From contig NC_036458.1 in assembly GCF_002775205.1 (NCBI RefSeq), positions 1,766,560-1,830,559 on the forward strand: a DNA stretch of 64,000 nt. Direction: 5' to 3'. Shown here piece after piece: positions 1 to 17,910 of this stretch. The notes under the pieces are model-generated. The model made no database searches and was not told the origin of the DNA. It saw nothing but the letters and a program-made list of their open reading frames with translations. The stretch's first letter is position 1. Every line of letters starts with the position of its first letter. Made by a program: the position numbers and the translations under genes. This DNA is from Xiphophorus maculatus. Its lineage: Eukaryota; Chordata; Actinopteri; Cyprinodontiformes; Poeciliidae.

Positions 1-894
1 AAAATCTGAGAACGGACATGTTGGAGTCAAGTTTTAGGATTTTCACTATAAATTAGTTTTTGTTGTCTAATTCCGTTAGTTTTAGTTAATTTTTTTGCTA
101 GTTTTTATTAGTTAAATATTGTTTCGTTTTGGTTTTTATTACTTGTAGTAGTAGTTTTAATTTGAACTTTGGTTAATTCAAAAAGGTCAACATATTGTGA
201 TTATGTTTACATCAACTGGGTAATTATTACTCAACACAAAATACCATTTTCAAAAATTTTAATATATATATAAATAAATATATTCATAAACATAAAATTG
301 AAGGATATTATATCTATAATTTCAGCATGTTTTAGTTTTATAGACACACAATATAGTTCTAATTCTAGTTTTTCCACCATCAATTCCCATTTTTATTTAT
401 TTCAGTAAACAAAAACCCAAAGCTAAGAAAGAGGTACAGCTCAAGCAGGGAGTCAACAGCCAGACCACTGAGCCGACTGTAGATGTTGTTTGTGAGCATA
501 AAGTTGCTGTCTGGTTCCAAGTCAGTATTATATCTTCTCTTCCATGCAGCACATGTAGCATTAACTTTAAGAGACTTTTCAGGGCCAGACGGCATGTTGT
601 GGGAAAACTAACTGAAGTTCTGACAGCTACATTAATGCAGCGAAAACCTTACAAGTAAAAACTTGCACAGATTATGTGTAAAAAAGTGAGACTTGCACAA
701 CTGTTGGTGAAAATTGGAGTCTTTTGGCAGGAGGAATAAACATTGTCCGGTTGCTGCCAGAAATGTGATTGTCTTGATTTCCAGGTTCAATAAATTGACA
801 CAAAGGACTCAAGCAAAACAGCTTCTAATCCCTCTGTAGAGTGCCGGTTTTCTAAGTCTCCACGCCACAACTGAGTCTCTTTTAAATGTTGCTA

Positions 895-9403
<8,509 letters not shown>

Positions 9404-9961
9404 GGAGGTCAGAGGCTGGGGGAGAAATGGAGCTGGCTCCCCACCTGAAGTGGGGTGTAGTGGTAAAGAAATAAATAAAAAAGAAGAAATTCAGCTGCTC
9501 TTCCTTCCTTTGTCAAAACAAAAGAGGCAGCGATGGTGGTTAAAAAAACAACCGCTAACGATAAACTCAAGTCCTCATTTTAAAGACGTGTAGCTAAATT
9601 TCTAGAATGTTAGATTTGAGACTGACTGGGCGACCGAGTTCCGCTTAACTGTTATTAAACCTGTTTTAGCGGTTAGGTGGTCGAAGAATGCGCGGAACAA
9701 CAGAACAGCCTCCGGCGAGCTGAGGCGGAAACCCCGGGCTAACCGGTTAGCATCGCCCCAGTTTCCACGGAGAATGTCGGTAAAATAACCCCACGGCGAC
9801 ACGAAGAAACGGGGAAACCGTTACAACGGCAGCACCATAATCCATTTAAGGCAAATGATTAACTGCAAATGAACATTGTTGTCGCCGAGTGTCTGTTAGC
9901 AAGTTGGATGTAAAATAGGAGGAAGCTTACCGACGTATCCCCAATCATGTCCGGTCAGCAT
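9404..9961 (-). promoter_or_regulatory. suz12 5' leader region with a possible upstream exon
   Basis: Upstream of the suz12 start the minus strand shows a pyrimidine-rich tract and an acceptor-like CAG ending at 9445, so exon 1 may begin at 9444. A donor-like GTAAGC lies at 9930-9925, preceded by an open stretch 9961-9931 that starts with ATG. Spliced, the two would read in frame into the known start. This could be an ordinary 5' UTR intron, an uORF, or an N-terminally extended isoform. The exon calls are inferred from splice motifs only. Confidence 0.4.
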
Positions 9962-10554
9962 TTTCACAATAAAAGCATAGTTAAAATTAAATTCACTTTA
10001 CGACGGTTGATTTTAAAAAAGACAAGTTCATCTTAACAAATTATTTCACCAGATAAATTCACTGAAATTAAGAATCTGGTATAAGTACACAGAGCTTACA
10101 TAACATTCATAACAAAATAAAAACACTAACACCATCATGACTAAAACAAATAACTCTAAACATTTACAAACAATTTCTTCTTTAAATCATTAAGGGCAGC
10201 CTTAAAATCATGACAACAAAACTGAAAATTAGTTTTTAATAAAATTTGAATTTCACACCACAACAATTAAGCATATTGAAAAGTGTGGTAGAAATAGGTG
10301 CACCAACAATAGAAACCGAGATTTTTTAAAAAAAAAAAGATAGTAATACCATTAATACCGACCTACTGCAAAGTATGTCCACATACTGAACGCTATACGT
10401 TCAATATTTGATCAGGGCTTATTTTACATTTACATAAAATTACTAAATCAACAGCTATGGACGATCTGCTTTTATTCTGAAGTTTTAAATCGTCCCATTT
10501 CTCCCTCTTTCCTCTAACTTCAGTGACTTGAAAGAGGTACACTGCAGCAGAAGG

Positions 10555-10700
10555 ATGACTCGTGTTTAGAGATCCCGCCTTCTAATTTCTTTACCCAATC
10601 ACCGCGCTTGCTACTGACATGCTGAGCGCTCATTGGTTGCTGCAGATATTAGAAGCAGGCGGCGCAGAGTTGAGGCACGTTTGCCGCCTCCTGTGTTCAG
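10555..10700. promoter_or_regulatory. Candidate CCAAT-box promoter region upstream of suz12
   Basis: A GC-richer island in AT-rich flanks carries two opposed CCAAT elements: CCAATCA on the plus strand near 10597 and ATTGGT (CCAAT on the minus strand) near 10633, separated by about 35 bases containing a CGCG. It lies about 600 bases upstream of the putative first suz12 exon. It could serve suz12 or an unseen plus-strand transcript. No TATA box is evident. Assignment is inference. Confidence 0.3.
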
Positions 10701-10999
10701 AGGAGCCAAAAAGCGTTTTAAAATCACTGTTCACTGTAACCTAAAATTATTTCAGTCAGATTTATATGTTTTCTGAACACAAGAATAATTGGAAATCATT
10801 TGAAATGCAGCGCAGACTTCTTGGTAATAAAATTAACAGACGTTATTGCCAAAATGGAGATTGAAAGACTATAAAAGTGTTGCAAAAACATGTTTTTTTG
10901 TTTGTTTGTTTTAGTTTTATAACCGGACATCTTTATGGTATTCTGAAAAACAATTAGAATCATCTATAAGTTAATAAGCCTTTATTATTAAATACCTGC

Positions 11000-11402
11000 A
11001 GACAGACAGCGGAGCACCTTCTCACATAGGCTGCTCCAGCTCCGCTGTCGTAGGGACAGATACAGGAAATCCTTCCTGCCACATGCCATCTCACTGTACA
11101 GTAAAAGCTAAATCATTGTTCTGCACTAATCAGTCCAATTTCGCACAACTGCACTGTGGCACACTTGCTGTACATATATTTACATATACATACTGTTTCT
11201 GCATTTTTTGAATCTTTGCAAGGACTGCTCTAAGCTGCTTTTTATATTGACAGCATGTTATATTTTATTCTTATTTTATCTTGTCTACATTGCTACTCAG
11301 TGGTGGTTGTTGTGTGTCTTGTCTCTATGCAGGTGTAACTGCGAAATAATTTCCCTGCTGGGATGAATAAAGTAATTCTATTCTATTCTATTCTATTCTA
11401 TT
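11000..11402 (+). mobile_element. Non-LTR retrotransposon (LINE) 3' end with TTCTA microsatellite tail
   Basis: The text ends in GGGATGAATAAAGTAATTC followed by five or so TTCTA units (about 11366-11401), the usual form of a fish LINE 3' UTR. Upstream lies a remnant with GACAGATACAGGAAATCC and a TTGCAC-type AT-rich trailer. No reverse transcriptase domain is present, so it is a 5'-truncated copy. The family (L2, Rex-Babar or Nimb-like) cannot be settled by eye. Confidence 0.55.
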
Positions 11403-12987
11403 ATCCTTCTTGATAACCTCTATATTTCTCTAAAAATATTTGTATTTTTAGAGAAATATCTGTTTATAATATATATTTACATCAAGTTAATCTGCGTGCA
11501 TCTACATCTTTGCTCAGTTTAATAACATAACAACCTAAAATAAAATGTGAACTAAAGCTTCACTGTTTCAAAACTAACACCGGAAAAGGTTCTAATAAAA
11601 CAAAAAAATAGCATAAAATGTAAATAAATCAGCTTTAGACTGCAGTCTGGGTCAAACCCAACCCTGATAGAGCCGTCATTGGTCACAGCTGGAGATTAAT
11701 TCACTGCGAACATAGGATCAGTGGGTACATTCAGCTAGTGAAGTCAAAAGCTATTTCTGTCCTCGGTATGTTTTTGGGTCAGTGGTTTAGCCTCATGTTG
11801 GCAGCAGTATTTCTATCTGTTTCAGGAAGTGTTTACTTCCCTTTTGTTCATATAGATGTTGATGGTGTGATGCTCTTTTTTCTTTTCACTTAATTTTATA
11901 TTTTTCAGTGCTGAGTTCAGAGTAGAAAGGTTTAAAAATGTAAGAGAAGCAAACAAGTTTCAGGTCAGTTTGCCTTGTCGATGGAAAACATCAAGAAGCA
12001 TCCATACTTCATGATGCAATCACTAAAAAATAAACAAATGTAATACATTTATTAAATCTGTATATATACAGTGCTTTTACCAAAGAAAAACAAAGATTAA
12101 TCAGTGCAAAAATATCTGATCTCTGTAGCGCCAACCTGAAGGTAAAACAAAACAGTTTGTGTCCAGCATGTGTGGAGTCTGCAGAGAGGTTAGGTGGCTC
12201 TTAATAGCTCTGCCTTAAATATCTAACAATAATCGGGTGTTTTAAATATAAATATAATAATAAATGCTTGTTTTAGCTGGATCTTTTCATACAATAACTT
12301 GATTTTACATGAATAACACTAAAAATGCTAGTGATATTTAGATCCATAGAAAATGCATCTATTATCATTTCTGAAAAACTTTAGTTTTTAAAATTATTAT
12401 TTTAAACCCTAAAAACGTAAAAACAATAACATTTTGGGTTTGTGGTATAAAAAGTTGACTAATTTTTAGAAAATTATATAAAAATAGGCTCATACATAAA
12501 TCCTTTTGTAATACAAAAAGTGCAATAAGCACAAAAACAACAAATATTTTATCAAATAATTACACTAAAAATAAATAGTAATCAAAAACGTCAGAGGCTG
12601 AATTAAAATGACATTTATTAGTCACATTTCCTTTGATATCATGACTACAGTTGTTTTCACTCAAACATGTTGGAGTGAACAGTGATAGTAAACATGGGGA
12701 CTGACCTGTTACAGCAGATAAAACCTAATTTAATTAAATAAGACATGTTTTAAACACATGGCACAAACAGGGCAAGCAATGGGAAACTGCAGAACACGTG
12801 TATAAAACCTTAGAAACCTCTAAACACACAAAAAATAAATAGACACAAAAAAGCAAGATTACGTTTGTCAGAGCATTTTGGTTCAGAGTTTATAGGTAAT
12901 CATTAAGAATAATAAACACGATATCAGTTCTGGGTTAACTGGATCCAGTGCCTGAGATGGAGGAACTGAAATAAAAGCCATTTCTGA

Positions 12988-13603
12988 CAGTGACGTGCGG
13001 TGAGGATCATAACTGGTGAGACACCAACTCATTTTGTACAAATCCAAAATAGAAGCTTATTTTTCAGATTTGACCTTTAATAAAGTTTTTAATTGTGTTT
13101 TAATCAATTCAATACTATTCAACAATAGCAAGAAAACAAACTAATTAATATAAGGTCACATTTATTTTTTTAATTTTGAATGTTTTCTTTGGCTAACTTC
13201 TTCCTTTTCTGATTAAAATTGAAATTTTTGTATGATCTTACCTTTGTATTTTTCTGACAGCCTTAAAAGGTTTTATTCTGACTGTATTTTTAGTTTTCTG
13301 ACCGTTTTCAATCTTTTCAATGAGCAGAAGAAAACCTGTTGCTCAACACTGCCTCCTATTGGTGAGAAACGGTACTTCCTGTTTCACCCTGCGCACTTTT
13401 ACTGCGCATTTACAGCCGATTAGAAAGACTAAATATGCCACTCACATTTATTAAACATATTATACAAACTGAGGAACGTCAACATATATAGAACATGTGT
13501 TATTTAATAAATATATTAGCGATGCTAAGAGAACAGTAATGGGCATGCGCCAACTGCTGTGTGCAACACAGCGCCCCCAGAGGTAAGGCACGGCACTACA
13601 CTG
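12988..13603. mobile_element. Possible non-autonomous DNA transposon (MITE) copy
   Basis: The left end starts CAGTGACGTGCGGTGAGG, a motif I associate with a dispersed fish MITE. The right end near 13585-13603 has a degenerate inverted counterpart (GGCACGGCACTACACTG). The interior is AT-rich and non-coding. No clear target-site duplication was found, so the borders are tentative. Confidence 0.35.
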
Positions 13604-14062
13604 CCTAACTTCTTTCATGTATTTCAACAGGCAATGTGTAAATTCTGCGATTTTTACTATTAAAAAATTGCTGTTCTTGATATTACAAATAAAAAAACAA
13701 ATTAATACAAGATATTTTTATTTTCTCTCATCATTATTAGCATCTATTTTACTTTTCAGGATTACAGGAGAGTTCTCCCCTGACAGCATGCGGCTGATCA
13801 AGAGGTGGCTATGATTCTTTTGTTTGAAATAAATATGTTAGCTGAGTTTTAAAACATGAATGAATTAATAAATTAACATTTCAAGGATTTTCAAGCTTGT
13901 CAAACGGATAAAGTGCCACGCTTCCTTCAAGAACCAGTCATGGTTTCTTTGTTGTAGAGCAGCAGACAGACCGAGATTAAAAATTAAAACACCGAGACTC
14001 AGTGGACTGGACCATCAGTCAAACTTCCAGCAGGAACAGTCTGACCGTCATGCAGGAGGTGT

Positions 14063-14301
14063 TTAGTGTTTTCTCAGTAGTATATAGGCCATGAGCAGGA
14101 CAAGGCCCGCCGACAGGCCTGCAATCACAAACTGGTGGATGGAGAGGACGTGCTCCAGCGTGTGGATCCGCTCCTCCATGGCGCTGGTGTGGAAGTAGTC
14201 GTAGATGCCGGCGGTGATGCTCCACAGCGCCCACACGGCGTCCACCACCAGCGGCATGGTGGGCGAGGCTCAGCCGCAGGCCGCAGTGGCTCCGTCAAAG
14301 C
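14063..14301 (-). CDS. Unrecognised 64-residue single-pass membrane microprotein
   Basis: The CDS runs from ATG at 14257 to TAA at 14063-14065 in one exon; an acceptor-like CAG ends at 14302, so the exon probably begins at 14301 and the rest of the 5' UTR lies to the right. The start context GCCCACCATGC is strong. Codons are distinctly GC-rich at third positions in the first 55 codons, unlike the AT-rich flanks, which argues for a real gene. The protein has a hydrophobic N-terminal stretch (about residues 2-20, ending GIYDYF), a charged amphipathic middle with EERIHTLEHVL, a clear membrane helix at about 43-60 (FVIAGLSAGLVLLMAYILL) and a basic RKH tail. This looks like a tail-anchored or hairpin organelle protein. 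I do not recognise the family and assign no function. Confidence 0.72.
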
Positions 14302-16303
14302 CTGGAAGGAACGCAACGATTCAGCTGGAGCTACGCGAAAAAGCTGATAAAACATATATTCCATGAGTACGTCTTAAAATTCAGTTCACACTGATCAGTT
14401 CCTCCAGGAATCCATGACTGATTTTGGAATTTTTTGCAATCAAAAATCACAGATTTTCTGGGACTACTTTAGAAATATTTACGGGAAATTTTGCAATATT
14501 TGAGTTCAAATAAGACGTCATATTAGGCAATTGCAGATAGAAACAAAAAGAGGAGTAAATTTCCACCACACAACTCAGAAATTTTTAGATCAAAGTAAAA
14601 AATATTCTAGATAAACAACATTGAAATTTCTGAGTTTAAAAAGTCGACAATTTTCTAGAAAACCCATACATTTTTAGACTAATCTCAAAAATATTCTAGA
14701 AAACAACGTTGTAATTTCTGAACCCCCAAAGTCAACCATTTACTTTAAAAAAAAACTGGAATTTGTTTAGAAACGTAGAAAATGTCCAAAAGTAAAAGTT
14801 TAGACTTTTGAAACTTTTTCTGGAAATTTTTTATTTTAATCTCAAAATTTCAGATTTATCTTCAACTTTTGGAGCTTATAAGATTTTCTTGTTTTTTATT
14901 TCAGAAAACGTCTGAGATTAATCTAACATTTTCTGAGATTTTTTTTTTTTTTTTTAGCAATCTTTCGACTTTTGGAGCTCAGAAATGTCCTTGTTTTTTC
15001 AAGAAGAAAAAAAAGAATAAATTTCATACATTAAACTCGAAATTTCAGATATTTTTTTTCAAGCTAATTTCTGACTTTTCAAACACAGAAACTGCATGAC
15101 AATAAATGTGACCCTTTATGACTCGCCACATCGACCGCAGACTACATTAAATCAGGCTGAGGGACGAGTAGAAGTAAGAAGTACTGCCATCTGCAGATGG
15201 GAGTTAGCATCATTTTAACCCAGTTTTCGACAATTGTTGCGGAAATTTTGCAACACACACACAATTGTGAATTATATATTTAAGCAAAACATGTGGGAAT
15301 CTGTGGAATTTTCGCGTGAAATGTTTTAAACCAGAAAACCAAGAAATTACACCTTAGAAGAACCATATTCTGATCTCTCTCCTCCAAAGAGAAATAAACG
15401 CAGAAGGACAACCATGCATTGGTTGGGGCATGCTCTATGAGTATGTTATTAGAAATCATGCATAGAAATGAACATACTCATATAAATGAACATACTCGTC
15501 ACATTTCTGTTTAAAACGTAATTTCTACCTTGATTATATGTAGTATTCTAAATTTCTGAGACTGGATTTAGAGTTTACTTACTTTGTATTGTTAAGAAAG
15601 TAAGGTTTAAAGATTTCACTTTGTGTATAATAAATCTGTGTTTCTTTCAGAAATAATTAAAAAATATTGAACTTTTTCACGATGTTGTCATTTCTGGAGC
15701 TGCATTGTACCTGTGCTAATTAGCCACATGCTTGCTAGCAAACGCCTCTGCTACCTAAAACAAACGTTTAAGCTTTATTACTTACAGCACGGGTAGGTCA
15801 TAAATATCATGAAGACCATAAATATCCATCCACCCAAACGTGCTTCCCCGACCATTACATTCTCAGATTACAGCAGCAGAAATGTTGAAATCCAATCTGT
15901 TGTGAACTATCAACTTCCGGGTGTGCTCCACTGTCAACATTCCCCTTCCCTACAAGATGTCTATTGCAAAAGTTTACATTTTAAGGATTTCACCTTGTAG
16001 TCCAGAATAAAATCCATAAATTGACATCTAAAATATCTCAAAGTTAGTAATGGCATTTGTGGAAAAATTCGGCACTGATTATGGAATTTAGAAGAGGATG
16101 GTTTTGATTTTATTACTTTAAAGAGAGTTAAACCGGTCGGTGCGCATCATGAGTCGGTCTGCGGCTTTGATTGTGGACTAACTGCATGTGCAGCTGTCTA
16201 GGTGTAAATCTTCAAGGAATAATACCGAAGAATCTGGAAGGGAACAATTGCTTTGGCACTTTATGCCATTAAATGAGATCGTAACGTCCGAGAATTCTGG
16301 GTA
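14302..16303. other. Intergenic AT-rich stretch with degenerate simple repeats
   Basis: From about 14430 to 15090 the sequence is built of variants of AATTTCTGAGATTAATCTC, TTTCTAGAAAA and long T or A runs, a degenerate low-complexity repeat. The open frame at 14869-15099 is part of this. From 15.1 to 16.3 kb I see no coding exon and no clear transposon end. Confidence 0.5.
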
Positions 16304-16375
16304 GGCGCGGTGGCCAAGTGGTAAGGCGTCGGTCTCGTAAACCGAAGATCGCGGGTTCGAACCCCGTCCGTGCCT
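16304..16375 (+). tRNA. tRNA-Thr, anticodon CGT
   Basis: A 72-nucleotide cloverleaf: acceptor GGCGCGG pairs with CCGTGCC (one G-T wobble), D stem GCC/GGC, anticodon stem TCGGT/ACCGA around loop CTCGTAA, and T stem GCGGG/CCCGT around loop TTCGAAC. The discriminator base is T; no CCA is encoded, as expected in eukaryotes. A and B box promoters are internal (GTGGCCAAGTGG and GGTTCGAACCC). It reads threonine ACG codons. The sequence is nearly the vertebrate consensus; the first T-stem pair is G-T where human copies I recall have A-T. Confidence 0.97.
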
Positions 16376-17252
16376 AGCTAATCCGGCTGATAACCAGGAT
16401 GGGTTTTTTTTTTTACCTACAAATTAACCGTATTTGTTACTTTATCTTCTCATTTATATAAGTTTTGAACCTATTTTTTCCCTAGACGAGCACAAAATGA
16501 CAATACAGAGGAAAAGGTTTTTTTTAACAGGAACTGACTGATGATTTGAGAATACAGAGGAGATACTTAAAAACAGAAGAACTGAGATACGAGTCATTTA
16601 TGCAAATGAAAAACAAAAAGTTAATAACAAAAGAGAAAATAATGTAGTAGAAAAGGAAAAGTGGCCAGTTTGTCACTCCATTAGTCTCTAAGTCTAAAGC
16701 AGATTAACTACAGACATAACTGAACAGAACTGTCTGAATGGCCTGAAACCTGCGCAAAGTTTTATAAAAATGGCAGCCATTTCAGACATTAAAGTCAAGT
16801 TGTTCAAAATTATTCAAAAATTGAAAAAACTTAGAAACCAGTCTGGAGCCGAAATCAAAATATGCCAATTCGGTTCAGCCATTTCTTTAAACCCATATTT
16901 CAGTTAAATTAAACTTTAACTGAATTTTCATCCCTGCTCTATTGTAGAAAGTTCAAATTCCAGGTTTGAAACTGACAAAAAAAAGCAACTGAAAAATGAT
17001 TTTAAAACAGTTTGAAACTGAAAATAAAGTTTTGAAACCAAAAAATGTTACAAAACTGAAAAGAAGAGGTGAATCTGAAAAAATATTCAAAACTACTTTT
17101 CAAAAAATACAAAATGAAAAACAAGATTTGAAACTGAATAATTATTTTGAAAATGAAATAAAAGTTTGAAACGGAAAAAAGAACTTAAATCTCAAAAGTA
17201 GTTTTTCCACATCTTTTTTGGTTTTTACTTTTTTTTTCAGTTTCAAAGTATC

Positions 17253-17256
<4 letters not shown>
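16376..17256. other. Intergenic stretch with degenerate GAAACTGAAAA-type repeat
   Basis: From about 16800 to 17240 the sequence repeats variants of TTTGAAACTGAAAA with loose spacing. There is no coding potential and no clear element end. It leads directly into the TA microsatellite. Confidence 0.5.
16404..16414 (+). terminator. RNA polymerase III terminator of the tRNA-Thr gene
   Basis: A run of eleven T residues starts 29 bases after the tRNA 3' end, a standard Pol III stop. No other T run of that length lies between it and the tRNA. Confidence 0.85.
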
Positions 17257-17316
<60 letters not shown>

Positions 17317-17375
17317 GATTTGATCTGGGCCCTGTTGCATAAGACTGACTTATGCAACAGGGCCCAGATCAAATC

Positions 17376-17409
<34 letters not shown>

Positions 17410-17471
17410 GATTTGATCTGGGCCCTGTTGCATAAGACTGACTTATGCAACAGGGCCCAGATCAAATCGTG
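17257..17471. repeat. TA microsatellite with two identical 65-bp perfect hairpins
   Basis: A (TA)n tract is followed by a hairpin at 17314-17378, a second (TA)n tract, and an identical hairpin at 17407-17471. Each has 30-bp perfect arms (beginning CACGATTTGATCTGGGCCCT) around the 5-bp loop ACTGA. Because TA tracts flank the first copy on both sides, the whole locus is almost one palindrome. It may be a tiny MITE that targets TA, or the product of local duplication. The open frames here on both strands are by-products of the repeat. Confidence 0.85.
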
Positions 17472-17910
17472 GCCATAAGGTGCCAGGTGCTGCCCGTCAC
17501 CAGAAGTGCTGCAATAGCTGCCACTGCCACAGTCTGAGCCTAATATCTGTCACTTATTATTGAATACAGAGACACTATTTATTAATATTATAACAGTTTG
17601 TTAAAGGGTTTTACCAATAGGTGTTCATGGTTTTGTGATCCACCAGGAGGGTACAGTCAAAGGGGTCAAAGGTTGTGTAGGTGGTTTCAAAACAAATATT
17701 TTCTCTGGACCTGGAATTTGAACTATCTGTGATGAAATAGGTAGGATGTAGGGATGAAGTGAAAATATAAAGCATTTCGTTTTCACAAGAATTTCAGCAG
17801 TCTGTCTTTGTCTTCATTCAACTGCAGGTAAGGTTTTAGTCTGAATGTAGGACATATTTACTCCATCAGGTCACTGAGAATTATTTCTTTCACAGGTTTA
17901 CTCTCTGAAA
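17472..17910 (+). other. Pentraxin upstream region and 5' UTR
   Basis: About 440 bases separate the hairpin locus from the pentraxin start. The stretch GGTAAGGTTTTAG near 17827 followed by CACAGGTTTACTC just before the ATG suggests a 5' UTR intron ending at 17895. No TATA box is obvious. Functional parts are inferred. Confidence 0.35.

Larger units (their letters stand above)
9962..14018. other. Intergenic stretch, repeats only
   Basis: Apart from the CCAAT region, this AT-rich stretch holds a LINE 3' tail with a TTCTA microsatellite near 11.0-11.4 kb and a possible MITE at about 12.99-13.60 kb. I see no exon with family resemblance. The short open frames at 13232-13423 and 13617-13814 have AT-rich codons and no recognisable motif. 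Confidence 0.6.

Noticed and set aside
9931-9961. Start of a carbonic anhydrase (reading GHDWGY)
   Set aside because: The short motif resembles carbonic anhydrase N termini, but no further carbonic anhydrase exon (zinc-binding HFHWG or QSPINI) appears downstream.
17142-17478. Frames with repeated YIYIYI and DLIWALLHK on both strands
   Set aside because: Pure products of the TA tract and hairpins.
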